Shown here piece by piece: positions 16,623 through 25,258 of a DNA stretch of 64,000 nt; position 1 is the first letter of the stretch, and each line of letters opens with the position of its first letter. The notes under the pieces were generated by a model. The model ran no database searches. It worked only from the letters and a program-made list of their open reading frames with translations, and had not been told where the DNA came from. The stretch lies in the NCBI GenBank assembly GCA_039030075.1, contig JBCCEW010000009.1:154625-218624 (forward strand), written 5' to 3'. The stretch comes from Myxococcota bacterium. GTDB taxonomy: Bacteria; Myxococcota_A; UBA9160; SMWR01. Position numbers and translations under genes: made by a program.

Positions 16623-17752
16623 AAGTCGAGCACGGCGTCGATCACGGTCGACTGTCGATCGTCCAGGTGCGCGAAGAACGGCAGGCGGACCAGGCGCTCG
16701 CTGACGTCTTCGGCCACCGGGCACTGGCCGGGCGCGCCGCCCCACGATTGCCCGGCCGGCGACAGGTGCAGCGGGATGTAGTGGAAGACCGCGTGAACGC
16801 CGCGGCCCTTCAGATGCTCGATCAACGCGTCACGGCGTTCTCGCGTGGGCAAGAGCAGCGCGAAGTTGTGATACGAGGGCTCGTGGTCCAGCGGCACGAT
16901 CGGGAGCTGCACGTCGGTGCTCTTCGCCCACCCCTCGAGGCTCGCGTGATAGGTCTGCCAGATCCGCTTGCGGTGCTCCTGGATCACGTCGCGGCGCTCC
17001 AGCTGAGCGAGCAGCACACCCGCGAGGATGTCCGAGAGCAGATAGCTCGAGCCGGTGTCGACCCAGGTGTACTTGCCGACGTCGCCGCGCAGGAACTGGC
17101 TCCGGTTGGTGCCGCGATCGCGGATGATCTCGGCGCGGTCCACGAAGCGCTCGTCGTTCACGATCAGCGCGCCGCCTTCGCCACACGAGAAGTTCTTGGT
17201 CTCGTGGAAGCTCTGGGTGCCGAAGGTCCCGATCGTTCCCAGGTAGCGACCGTGGTAGCGACCGAACAGGCCATGCGCGTTGTCTTCGACCACCGCGATG
17301 TCATGGGCGTTCGCGAGCTCGAGGATCCGGTTCATCTCGCAGCCCACGCCGGCGTAGTGGACCGGGACGATCGCCTTCGTGTTCGGCGTGATCAGGCGTT
17401 CGAGCGCCACCTCGTCGAGGTTGAACGTGTCCGGGCGGATGTCACAGAAGACGGGTCGCGCTCCCTCGCGGGCGAACGCAGTCGCCGTCGAGACGAACGT
17501 GAAGGACGGCACCACGACCTCGTCTCCGGGGTCGAGCCCGAGCAGCAGCGCGGACATCTCGAGCGCGTGGGTGCACGAGGGCGTCAAGAGCACCCGCGGC
17601 ACGCCGAGCGCCTCCTCGAGGAGTGCCTCGCATTGCTGCGTGAACGGCCCCATCCCCGACGTGTGCGCCTTCTCGACGGCTCGCATGATGTAGGCGAGCT
17701 CGTTTCCGTCGAAGGTGGGTTGGTTGAACGGAACTTCGTACGTCGTGGTCAT
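16619..17752 (-). CDS. wecE: dTDP-4-amino-4,6-dideoxygalactose transaminase (WecE/RffA-like)
   Basis: 377 residues, matching the length of E. coli WecE. The PLP enzyme signatures include VLLTPSCTHALEMSALLLGL, GDEVVVPSFTFVSTA, VIVPVHYAGVGCEM-type strand and the Schiff-base Lys in SFHETKNFSCGEGG. Downstream GTNRSQFLRGDVGKYTWVD and AVFHYIPLHLSPAG are close to WecE itself. It transfers an amino group from glutamate to a dTDP-4-keto-6-deoxy sugar, giving an amino sugar for surface polysaccharide. The neighbouring divergent acyltransferase NeuD is a natural next step (N- or O-acetylation). Confidence 0.92.
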   Translation of the reverse strand: MTTTYEVPFNQPTFDGNELAYIMRAVEKAHTSGMGPFTQQCEALLEEALGVPRVLLTPSCTHALEMSALLLGLDPGDEVVVPSFTFVSTATAFAREGARPVFCDIRPDTFNLDEVALERLITPNTKAIVPVHYAGVGCEMNRILELANAHDIAVVEDNAHGLFGRYHGRYLGTIGTFGTQSFHETKNFSCGEGGALIVNDERFVDRAEIIRDRGTNRSQFLRGDVGKYTWVDTGSSYLLSDILAGVLLAQLERRDVIQEHRKRIWQTYHASLEGWAKSTDVQLPIVPLDHEPSYHNFALLLPTRERRDALIEHLKGRGVHAVFHYIPLHLSPAGQSWGGAPGQCPVAEDVSERLVRLPFFAHLDDRQSTVIDAVLDF

Positions 17753-17948
17753 GCCGTCCCCCCCCAGGGCTGTGGCCAGAGGATAGACGGATCCAGGACC
17801 GAGGCCGAGGCGTCCCCGCGAGGATTTCGCCCCCTCGGGGATCCGGCGTGGTCCTCCCTCTGGCCGTTTCACCGGGGCGGACGCCGCTCGCCGCTCGACG
17901 CACCTGTGCCATCGTCTGGGGCCTGCGCGAAGAGGGGGAGTGGACGCG

Positions 17949-18587
17949 ATGAAGGTGGGCATCGTCGGCTTCGGCGATCTCGGCCACTACATGAAGACGG
18001 TCCTCCAGGAGTACGAGGGCGTACACGAGGAGGACTTCGCCTACTTCGACGACGTCTATCGCGACGCCGGCGGCGAGAATGCCTTCGCCTTCCAGGACCA
18101 CGCCGACGACGCCTTCAAGGATCTGTCGTTCTACGTCTGCCTCGGGTACAAGCATCTCCGGGTCAAGAACGATCTGATCGGCCGACTCGTCGATCTCGGG
18201 CGCGCGGTGCCGCCCTTCGTGAGCGAGAGCGCCTGGGTGCACTCCTCCGTCGAACTCGGGCCGGGGGCGTTCATCTATCCCGGCTGTGACATCGATCGCG
18301 GGACGAAGATCGGACGCGGCAGCTGGATCGCGAATGGAGACGTGATCGCGCACGATTGCGAGGTCGGCGCGTGCTGCTGGTTCGGCGCCAGCGTGACCTT
18401 GTGCGGCAAGGTCAGCGTGGGGGGGGGCACCTTCATCGGCTCCGGAACCACCGTATCGAATGATGTGCACGTCGGATCCGACGTGATCGTGGGGTTGGGC
18501 ACGGCCGTCACCCGCGACGTCGAGGACGGATCCTCCGTGATCGGCAATCCCATGCGGACCCTCGATCGACCGATCGAGCTGGTCTGA
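17949..18587 (+). CDS. NeuD-type sugar acetyltransferase (left-handed beta helix)
   Basis: 212 residues. The N-terminal Rossmann-like PglD/NeuD domain begins MKVGIVGFGDLGHYMK and is followed by hexapeptide repeats from about residue 95 (VHSSVELGPGAFIYPGCDIDRGTKIGRGSWI ... VSVGGGTFIGSGTTVSNDVHVGSDVIVGLGTAV). The fold transfers acetyl groups from acetyl-CoA to amino or hydroxyl groups of nucleotide sugars. It is divergent from wecE, whose product is a plausible substrate, and is followed 15 bp later by a PhyH oxygenase gene. A GGGGGAG site precedes the ATG. Confidence 0.85.
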   Translation: MKVGIVGFGDLGHYMKTVLQEYEGVHEEDFAYFDDVYRDAGGENAFAFQDHADDAFKDLSFYVCLGYKHLRVKNDLIGRLVDLGRAVPPFVSESAWVHSSVELGPGAFIYPGCDIDRGTKIGRGSWIANGDVIAHDCEVGACCWFGASVTLCGKVSVGGGTFIGSGTTVSNDVHVGSDVIVGLGTAVTRDVEDGSSVIGNPMRTLDRPIELV

Positions 18588-18602
18588 GCCCTCAGGACCC
18601 AG

Positions 18603-19424
18603 ATGAGCGACTTCTACGGCGTACTTCCGCAAACCGAACTCGGCTCCGAACTCGATCGGCACCTCGAGGAGCTCTCGGTCCTCGGCTTCACCGTCATCGA
18701 GGACGTGATCCCCGAGCCCGACTTGGTCGACCTCCGTACCCGCCTGGACGCCATCTACGTCCAGCAGCAGGAGGAGGTGGAGCCCGAGTTCACCCTGCCC
18801 GACGTTCAGGAAGAGAACCAGGTGCGCGCGCCCCTCTGCTACGACGATCGGTTCGTCGACATGGCGCGGCACGAGCGGATTCTCCAGGTGATCCAGGCGA
18901 GCCTGGGTCGCTACTTCCTGATCCAGCTCCAGATCGGGATCATCAACGCGCCGGACACCGAGAACCGTCAGTCCGTGTGGCACCGCGATCTGCTCTACCA
19001 GGACTATACGAGCTCGAAGCCCCTGTCCGTCAGCGCGATGATCTGCCTCGACGACTTCAACGAGGAGACCGGGGGCACCAAGATCGTGCCCCATTCGCAC
19101 CGGCTCGAGCGCATGCCGTCCTGGGAGTTCATCGAGAAGACCGCCGTCACGCCGAACGCCAAGGCGGGCTCGGTGACGATCATGGACTCGATGGCGATCC
19201 ACATGGCGGGCTTCAACAGCTCCGGCGCCATTCGCCGGGGCCTCAACACCATCTACTGCTGCGGTCTGTTCAAGCAGCAGGTGAGCCTCCCCACTCAGCT
19301 TGCGGGCAAGTACGCGGACGATCCCCAGCTGAACGTTCTGCTCGGCTACGACGCCCAGCCCTCGGAGAGCGTGTACGCCTGGCGGAAGCGCCGTCACGAT
19401 CGCTCCCGCAAGTCGGGGGGCTGA
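18603..19424 (+). CDS. Phytanoyl-CoA dioxygenase (PhyH) family oxygenase
   Basis: 273 residues. Family features: GFTVIEDVIPEPDLVDLRTRLD at the N-terminus, iron ligands in VWHRDLLYQ (HxD) and AIHMAGFN, and GGTKIVPHSHR between them. It is the second PhyH-type protein in the same glycan region and is only distantly similar to the one at 13697-14473. Co-transcription with the NeuD gene is likely from the 15-bp gap and AGGA site. The substrate is unknown; hydroxylation of an N-acyl group or sugar carbon is a reasonable guess. Confidence 0.85.
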   Translation: MSDFYGVLPQTELGSELDRHLEELSVLGFTVIEDVIPEPDLVDLRTRLDAIYVQQQEEVEPEFTLPDVQEENQVRAPLCYDDRFVDMARHERILQVIQASLGRYFLIQLQIGIINAPDTENRQSVWHRDLLYQDYTSSKPLSVSAMICLDDFNEETGGTKIVPHSHRLERMPSWEFIEKTAVTPNAKAGSVTIMDSMAIHMAGFNSSGAIRRGLNTIYCCGLFKQQVSLPTQLAGKYADDPQLNVLLGYDAQPSESVYAWRKRRHDRSRKSGG

Positions 19425-19611
19425 CGCCCGCCCGGCCGACCCGCGCCGCGGGATTCTCGTCCAACGGCGGGTGAGCCGGGTCGGGCCCACCGGGGCCCGA
19501 TCGGCGGAGGCGGGCCGCGGCTCCGCGAAGGTCGGCGCCTCGCGGCCCTGTTCTACACTGAGGTCCGCGATTGGTGTGGTGCAGCGCTCATGCCCGCACA
19601 TGGGCAGGTCG

Positions 19612-20742
19612 ATGACACAGGAAAAGGAGCCCTCATCGGTGGAGCCCTCGCCGACCTCCCACCCGGTCATCGATCCGGTCGCGGACCCGTCCGCGAACCG
19701 TGCCGTCACCATGATGCGTCGCGCCCGCATTCCGCTGTGGATCGCGATGGCGATGGTCGGCGTGGTGGTGATCGTGATCCCCGGGCTGCTCGGCGTTCCG
19801 ACGCTCTCGGTGATCGGCGTCATGATCCTCGCCGCCCTCGCGGCGAATCTCCAGGCCGCCTCCGCAGGTCCCGTCTTGTTCGGTCAGATCGCCCACGTCG
19901 TCTACTTCGCCGCATTGGCCGCGGTGGCCTACGCGATCTTCGGGCTCTCGCTGCCGCCGGTGATCAGCGTGTACTTCCCGGCCATCGTGCTGCTCGGGGC
20001 AGCTCAGCTGCTCGGGGCGCGCGCGGCCCTGTTCTGGGCGATTCCCAGCGTGGCGCTCGTCGCCGCCGCCGTCTTCTACGCGCCCGCTGAACCCCGCGAG
20101 GTCGAGCCCGCCATCACCTTCGCGGTGCGCACGGCCACGCTGCTCACGATCCTCTCCTTCGCCGTCTCGTTCCGGCGGTCCCAGGATCGCCAGTCGGCCG
20201 AGCTGGAGCGGCGCGCCACAACGGACGCCCTGACCGGGCTCGCGAACCGCGGAAAGCTGGCGCGCGACCTCGACGACGCCCTCCAGCGTTCGCAGCGCTT
20301 CGAGCGCCGGGGCGCGGTCGTCTTCCTGGACCTCGACGGTCTCAAGTTCATCAACGACACGCAGGGCCACGCCGTCGGCGACGAGCTGCTCCGGGCGACC
20401 GCCGACACGATCGGTCGCTTCACCCGGAGCGTGGACACCGCCGCGCGCCTCGGCGGCGACGAGTTCGTCGTGCTGCTCTCCGAGTATGAGGACCCGCGGG
20501 GAGCCGAGGTCTTCGCCCGGAAGCTCCTGGCGAACCTCTGCGTTCCGATCGAAGTGGCGGGTCAGACGCTGACGCCGAAGGCCAGCGTCGGCATCGCCCC
20601 CTTCCCGCTCCCCGGGGCGGCCTCCCACGACCTGCTGCGGCTCGCGGACGACGCCATGTACATGGCGAAGCGCGCCGGCGGCAACCGGATCTTCGTGAAC
20701 GACGCGCGCGGTGCGCGCGAGGTGACCGAAGCCGCCGACTGA
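19612..20742 (+). CDS. Membrane-anchored diguanylate cyclase (GGDEF)
   Basis: About 376 residues. Several hydrophobic segments (about 38-185) form a membrane input module, followed by a linker helix and a GGDEF domain. The active site RLGGDEF is intact, and the RSVD sequence five residues before it is an allosteric I-site (RxxD), so the enzyme should make c-di-GMP and be product-inhibited. The domain opening is TTDALTGLANR. ATG 19612 was chosen with GGCAGG upstream; ATG 19600 is in frame. Transcription may end at the hairpin at 20746-20765. Confidence 0.88.
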   Translation: MTQEKEPSSVEPSPTSHPVIDPVADPSANRAVTMMRRARIPLWIAMAMVGVVVIVIPGLLGVPTLSVIGVMILAALAANLQAASAGPVLFGQIAHVVYFAALAAVAYAIFGLSLPPVISVYFPAIVLLGAAQLLGARAALFWAIPSVALVAAAVFYAPAEPREVEPAITFAVRTATLLTILSFAVSFRRSQDRQSAELERRATTDALTGLANRGKLARDLDDALQRSQRFERRGAVVFLDLDGLKFINDTQGHAVGDELLRATADTIGRFTRSVDTAARLGGDEFVVLLSEYEDPRGAEVFARKLLANLCVPIEVAGQTLTPKASVGIAPFPLPGAASHDLLRLADDAMYMAKRAGGNRIFVNDARGAREVTEAAD

Positions 20743-20745
20743 GTT

Positions 20746-20793
20746 CGCCCAGGCTCGCGTGGGCGCGTTCGGAACACTCAAGCTCGCTTGAGT
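20746..20793. repeat. Two tandem inverted repeats after the diguanylate cyclase gene
   Basis: CGCCCA (20746-20751) pairs with TGGGCG (20760-20765) just after the stop codon. ACTCAAGC-TC-GCTTGAGT (20776-20793) is a perfect 18-bp palindrome. The first could be a terminator stem; the second looks more like an operator for the downstream DUF1702 gene. Confidence 0.45.
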
Positions 20794-21018
20794 CGGTCGT
20801 CCCGAGGGGTCCCCAATCGCCGTCCTCCGACGGTGGAACCGACGTGTTCTTCGAAACGTCGTTCGCTCTTTCGTTGTCGCCGTCTCACAACTGTGACAAG
20901 CTGGATTGACGCTGCACTGCTCCGACGGGGATTGGCGCCCACACCGTCGGAATCGTTCTTCGGCACACCGCCGGCACGTGGCTTCGGATTCGGATCGCTC
21001 GTCCTGTTGGAGTGGCTC

Positions 21019-22038
21019 GTGGGTCCCGTGAAGAGTCTTCGATCTTGGGTATTGGGTCTCGACCCGCGCGACGTGCGCGCGCGGGTCTCGGTGGAGGGTT
21101 GCGACAGCAGCCGGATCGCACGCTTCGAAGCGGTCTCGGGCCAGTTCCTCGCGGGCTACGAAGCTGCACTCGAGGCGAAGGATCTCGCCGTACTGGCGAA
21201 CCGCCTGGAACGGATGGACGCCTCGCTGCGCCCCTTCGCCTACCAGGGGGTGGGGATGGCGCTCGCCGCGGACGACACGCTCGCTCCGTGGCGCCGCCGC
21301 ACCCAGCTCGATCGCTTCCTCGCTGGACCGGGGCATCGGTACGAGGTTCCGCTCCTGTTCGGCGCGGGCGCGGCCTGGGGCAAGGCCGGCCACCTCGCGC
21401 GCAGCAACTTCCTCCCGCCGGTCTCCGAGGTTTCTTCCTCGGCGGCGCGGATCCAAGCGGTCCTGCGCGGCCTCGCCTACGACGGCTGGGGTTCGCAGGA
21501 AGGGCTGTTCCACGCCGACCGCACCATCGATGCGGCACGGCGCCCTCGCGGCGTTCCCGCGGAAGCGGCGGGCCTCTTCGACAGCGGGGTGGGGCGCAGC
21601 CTGTGGATGCAACGGGGCGCGTCGTCCGAGGCGATCGCCCGGACGATCGAGGGCTTCGCCGCCGAACGCGCCTCGGATCTGTGGGCGGGTGTCGGCTACG
21701 CCTGTGCGATGGTGGGCGGAGCCACCGCAGCGCAGGTCGACGAGCTCGTCGCGCGCTGTGGCGTATGGCGCCCGTCGCTGGCCCAGGGCGTCGCCCTCGC
21801 GAACCGCGTGCAGCTGCGCTCGGGTGGCGCCGGAGCGTCGGTCGCCATCGCGGTGACCCGCGTCTGCGGACTGTCGGCAGCGGAAACCGATCGCTTCTTC
21901 GAGGATGCGCTGCTGAGCGCGGTGGTCGAACCCGCGTCGGGCCTCGACGCCTGGCGAACGCGTCTGCGCCTGCGCTTCGACGAGGCCTTCGGCGCGCGCC
22001 GGGCGAAGCGCCGCACCCGGGTTCCCTCCGCCTACTGA
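21019..22038 (+). CDS. DUF1702 family protein
   Basis: 339 residues. The protein follows the DUF1702 pattern: LRSWVLGLDPRD start, LANRLERMDASLRPFAYQGVGMALAADD, a GAGAAWGKAG segment, LAYDGWGSQEGLFH, GVGRSLWMQRGAS and RASDLWAGVGYACAMVGG. DUF1702 proteins occur in enediyne and other secondary-metabolite loci and next to uncharacterised lipid genes; no reaction is established. GTG 21019 has GGAG six bases upstream; GTG 21028 is also possible. The 276 bp in front hold the palindrome at 20776 and no other gene. Confidence 0.82.
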   Translation: MGPVKSLRSWVLGLDPRDVRARVSVEGCDSSRIARFEAVSGQFLAGYEAALEAKDLAVLANRLERMDASLRPFAYQGVGMALAADDTLAPWRRRTQLDRFLAGPGHRYEVPLLFGAGAAWGKAGHLARSNFLPPVSEVSSSAARIQAVLRGLAYDGWGSQEGLFHADRTIDAARRPRGVPAEAAGLFDSGVGRSLWMQRGASSEAIARTIEGFAAERASDLWAGVGYACAMVGGATAAQVDELVARCGVWRPSLAQGVALANRVQLRSGGAGASVAIAVTRVCGLSAAETDRFFEDALLSAVVEPASGLDAWRTRLRLRFDEAFGARRAKRRTRVPSAY

Positions 22039-22129
22039 TTCGCCCCCAAGGCCTGCGCCGGCTGGCCTGGCACCCCGGGCCGACCGGAGGGGCGGGTATA
22101 CTGGGCCGCTTCCAGCCAGGGAGCGGGTC

Positions 22130-23833
22130 ATGACCGACGAGCGCCGTTCGCGCGATCTTCGCGCCCACCAGCAGCAATGGGAGGCGCACACCCTCGCGCG
22201 GAAGCTCGCCGAGCGCCCGGAGCGGAAAGCGGCGTTCGCGACCCAGGGCCTCGGCTGGCCCGTCGAGCGGCTCTACACCCCCCTCGACCTCGAGGCTGTC
22301 GGATTCGACTACCTCAGCGATGTCGGGTTCCCCGGCGAGTATCCCTACACGCGCGGCACCGAAGCCAACGGCTACCGGTCGGATCTCTGGACCATGATGC
22401 AGGTCACCGGGTTCGGCAGCGGGGAAGACTGGGCGAAGCGCGGGCGCTACATGCTCGACCAGGGTCTCACCGGGCTCTTCCTCGAGTACGACCTGCCCAC
22501 GACGAACGGCTACGACTCGGACCATCCCCTGGCGGCAGGCGAGGTGGGACGCGCCGGTGTCGCCCTGGATTCCCTGGCCGACATGGAGGCGCTCCTCGAT
22601 CTGCCCTTCGAGAAGCTCCAGCGGCTCACCTCGATCTGCAACGGCCCCCAGACCGTGAATCTGGCGATGATCCTCGCCGCCCTGGAGCGTCGCGGCATCG
22701 ATCCGGACTCCTTCACGCTGCAGATGCCGAACGCGATCCTGGTCGAGTACACCTGCGTCGGTCGCTACATCTTTCCCCCCGACCACGGCTTGCGGGTCGC
22801 CACCGACGCCCTCGAATACAGCGTCAAGAACCACCCGAACTGGATCCCGATCTCGGTGGTGAGCGCTCAGCTCTACGCCGCCTACGCGAACCCGGTGCAG
22901 GAGCTCGCCTTCTCGTTCGCGATCGCGAAGGCGTATCTCGACGCCGCCCTCGAGCGCGGCTTCGACATCGACACGCTGGCCCCCTATTTCAGCTTCATCA
23001 CCGGCGTCGACATGGACTTCTTCGAGGCGGTCTGCAAGATCCGGGCGTACCGCAAGCTCTGGGCGCGCATCATGCGCGAGCAGTACGGCGCGACGAAGCC
23101 CGAGTCGCTGCAGCTGCGTCTCACCGCATCGCCGGGCACGATGTCGCTCACGCTGCAGCAGCCGCTCAACAACATCGCGCGGCTCGGGATCCAGATGCTG
23201 GCCTGCGCTGCGGCGAACGGCGGCTACGCGATGAACACACCGCTCCACGACGAGGCCCACGCCCTGCCGACCGAGGAGGCGATCGCCGTGGGAGCCGCCA
23301 TCCACCAGATCGTCGCCCACGAGACCGGCGTGGCCGACACCGTCGACCCCTTCGCCGGTTCCTACTACGTGGAGTCGCTGACGAAGCGGATCGAGCAGGC
23401 GGTCTGGGAGGAGATGGAGAAGGTCGAGGCGCTCGGAGGCGGGTTGGCTGCGATCAAGAGCGGCTACTTCCAGAAGGAGCTGGCGCGGCAGCAGGTGGAG
23501 CGCACGCGTGCGATCGGCGATGGCGACCGGGTGCTCGTCGGCGTGAACCACTCGACCCGCGAGGAGGGTCCGCGCAGCATTCCCATCCATCGGCCGGATC
23601 CCGAGGTGGAGCGCCGTCAGATCGAGAAGCTCGAGCGCCTCCGCGCCGAGCGCGACGGGGCCGAAGTCGAACGCAGCTTGAACGCCCTGCGCGAAGCTGC
23701 CCGCGACGGCGGGAACCTGGTACCCGCCTGTCTCGCGGCCGCGAAGGCCTACGCCACGCACGGCGAGATGTGTGGCGCGCTCCGCGACGTGTTCGGCGAG
23801 TACACGCCCGACTCGCAGACGACCGGCGTCTGA
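22130..23833 (+). CDS. B12-dependent acyl-CoA mutase, large (catalytic) subunit, atypical active site
   Basis: 567 residues, the size of stand-alone mutase catalytic subunits. The TIM-barrel landmarks of methylmalonyl-CoA mutase are clear: PYTRG, GYDSDHPLAAGEVGRAGVALDS, YIFPPDHGLR, FFEAVCKIRAYRKLWARIM and the C-terminal NTPLHDEAHALPTEEA and DPFAGSYYVE. Key residues differ: the catalytic His of MCM aligns with Gln247 (ISVVSAQLYAAYA), and the carboxylate-binding Arg207 aligns with Val210 (VEYTCVGRYIFPP); the Tyr89 equivalent is kept (Tyr82). So it is probably neither methylmalonyl- nor standard isobutyryl-CoA mutase. The B12 subunit and MeaB genes follow directly. Confidence 0.88.
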   Translation: MTDERRSRDLRAHQQQWEAHTLARKLAERPERKAAFATQGLGWPVERLYTPLDLEAVGFDYLSDVGFPGEYPYTRGTEANGYRSDLWTMMQVTGFGSGEDWAKRGRYMLDQGLTGLFLEYDLPTTNGYDSDHPLAAGEVGRAGVALDSLADMEALLDLPFEKLQRLTSICNGPQTVNLAMILAALERRGIDPDSFTLQMPNAILVEYTCVGRYIFPPDHGLRVATDALEYSVKNHPNWIPISVVSAQLYAAYANPVQELAFSFAIAKAYLDAALERGFDIDTLAPYFSFITGVDMDFFEAVCKIRAYRKLWARIMREQYGATKPESLQLRLTASPGTMSLTLQQPLNNIARLGIQMLACAAANGGYAMNTPLHDEAHALPTEEAIAVGAAIHQIVAHETGVADTVDPFAGSYYVESLTKRIEQAVWEEMEKVEALGGGLAAIKSGYFQKELARQQVERTRAIGDGDRVLVGVNHSTREEGPRSIPIHRPDPEVERRQIEKLERLRAERDGAEVERSLNALREAARDGGNLVPACLAAAKAYATHGEMCGALRDVFGEYTPDSQTTGV

Positions 23834-23885
23834 GGCGAGCCGGATCGAATGGACGCGCAGGGCTGATGGGTTCGGTGGGTTTCTG

Positions 23886-24296
23886 ATGGCGCGACGCACC
23901 CGCGTGTTGCTCGCGAAGCTCGGCCTCGACGCGCATACGATTGGCGTCACGGTGATCGCCCAGGCGCTCCGCGACGCCGGGATGGAGGTGGTCTACACGG
24001 GTCTCCGTCAGACCCCGGAAATGGTGGCCGCCACCGCGATCCAAGAGGACGTCGACGTCGTCGGCATGAGCAGCCTCTCGGCGGCCCATATGTCCCACTT
24101 TCCGCGGGTGGTGGAGTTGCTCCGCGAGCAGGGAGTCGAGGACAAGCTCGTACTCGGCGGGGGCGTCATTCCCGAGGAAGACGCCGCCGACCTGCTGGCG
24201 GCCGGGATCGATCGCGTGTTCACGATGGGGACCGAGACCCAGGAGATCGTCGCCTGCATCGAGGACTGGATGGCGCAGCGCGAAGCCGCCTCGTGA
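23886..24296 (+). CDS. Cobalamin-binding small subunit of the acyl-CoA mutase
   Basis: 136 residues, a free-standing B12-binding domain. The lower-ligand motif DxHxxG is present as LDAHTIG, preceded by the conserved Lys in LLAKLGLD, and SSLSAAHMSHFP and LGGGVIPEED complete the cobalamin site. It supplies adenosylcobalamin to the catalytic subunit encoded 52 bp upstream. The stop overlaps the MeaB start by 4 bp (GTGA). Free small subunits are known in isobutyryl- and some 2-hydroxyacyl-CoA mutases. Confidence 0.9.
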   Translation: MARRTRVLLAKLGLDAHTIGVTVIAQALRDAGMEVVYTGLRQTPEMVAATAIQEDVDVVGMSSLSAAHMSHFPRVVELLREQGVEDKLVLGGGVIPEEDAADLLAAGIDRVFTMGTETQEIVACIEDWMAQREAAS

Positions 24297-25258
24297 CGGC
24301 CTCTCCCGAGGAAGTCGCCCGGATCGCCAAGGGGGTCCGCGAGGGCTGCCAGCGCAGCGGCGCACGGGCGATTCGCTGGCTCGAGGACGAAGACGCGGCG
24401 GGTCATGCCGTGCTGGAGCAGGTGCTGGACGCTGCGGGCCGCGCCCACTGGGTGGGCGTGACGGGTCCCCCCGGTGCTGGGAAGTCGACGCTCGTCGGCG
24501 CTCTGGTGGCCGAGTGGCGTCGGCGCGACCAGCGCGTCGGCGTGATCGCCGTCGACCCCAGCAGTCCGTTCAGCGGCGGGGCGCTGCTCGGGGATCGGGT
24601 GCGGATGCAGCGACACGCGACGGACCCCGGCGTCTTCATCCGCTCGATGGCGACGCGCGGACGTCTGGGCGGCGTGTGTCGCGCGACTTTCGAAGCCGGA
24701 CTCGTCCTCGACGCCATGGGCTACGACGTGGTCGTGATCGAGACCGTCGGTGTCGGCCAAGACGAGCTCGAGGTCGTCGAACTCGCGCACAGCACGGTGG
24801 TCGTCAACGTCCCCGGGCTGGGGGACGACGTCCAGGCACTGAAGGCCGGAATCTTCGAGGTGGGCGAGGTATTCGTGCTGAACAAGGCGGACCGTTCCGG
24901 CGCCGACGAGACCGAGAAGCAGCTGCGGACCCTGCTCCACCTGCGCGGCGCCGATGCCAACGGCTGGGAAGCGCCCCTCGTGCGCACGATCGCCGAGCGC
25001 GAGCAGGGGGTCGTCGAACTCGTCGAGGCGCTGGCCTCCCACGGGTCCCATCAGGGCAGCGCGGGACGACGCGCGATCGAGCAGCGCCGCAACGAGCGCC
25101 TGTTTCGAGAGGTGCTCGCGGAGCGCGCGGCCGACTGGTTCCTGGGACGCGCGGCCGAAGATCGAGCGGTGAGCGAGGCCATCGACGCGGTGCGCCGCGG
25201 GGAGCGCACGCCCTACGCCGTGGTCGACGCACTGCTGGCCGAGGCTCGCGCCGACTAG
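24293..25258 (+). CDS. meaB: MeaB/ArgK-type G-protein chaperone of the mutase
   Basis: 321 residues. P-loop GPPGAGKST, the VDPSSPFSGGALLGDRVRM segment, the switch region MATRGRLGG, DVVVIETVGVGQDE and the base motif NKAD are all present as in MeaB. The protein gates cofactor loading and protects the radical mutase using GTP. The gene is translationally coupled to the B12 subunit gene, which shows that the mutase here is a true adenosylcobalamin enzyme. Its TAG stop shares CTAG with the convergent TauD-type gene. Confidence 0.93.
   Translation: MTASPEEVARIAKGVREGCQRSGARAIRWLEDEDAAGHAVLEQVLDAAGRAHWVGVTGPPGAGKSTLVGALVAEWRRRDQRVGVIAVDPSSPFSGGALLGDRVRMQRHATDPGVFIRSMATRGRLGGVCRATFEAGLVLDAMGYDVVVIETVGVGQDELEVVELAHSTVVVNVPGLGDDVQALKAGIFEVGEVFVLNKADRSGADETEKQLRTLLHLRGADANGWEAPLVRTIAEREQGVVELVEALASHGSHQGSAGRRAIEQRRNERLFREVLAERAADWFLGRAAEDRAVSEAIDAVRRGERTPYAVVDALLAEARAD

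Noticed and set aside
14903..18289. 1128-codon open frame on the plus strand
   Set aside because: It overlaps the membrane-protein gene in another frame and is antisense to wecE; Arg/Ala/Gly-rich with no recognisable motif.
19633..22191. 852-codon open frame on the minus strand
   Set aside because: Antisense to the GGDEF and DUF1702 genes, both of which have family motifs on the plus strand.
20885..23950. 1021-codon open frame on the minus strand
   Set aside because: Antisense to the DUF1702 and mutase genes; composition typical of a shadow frame.
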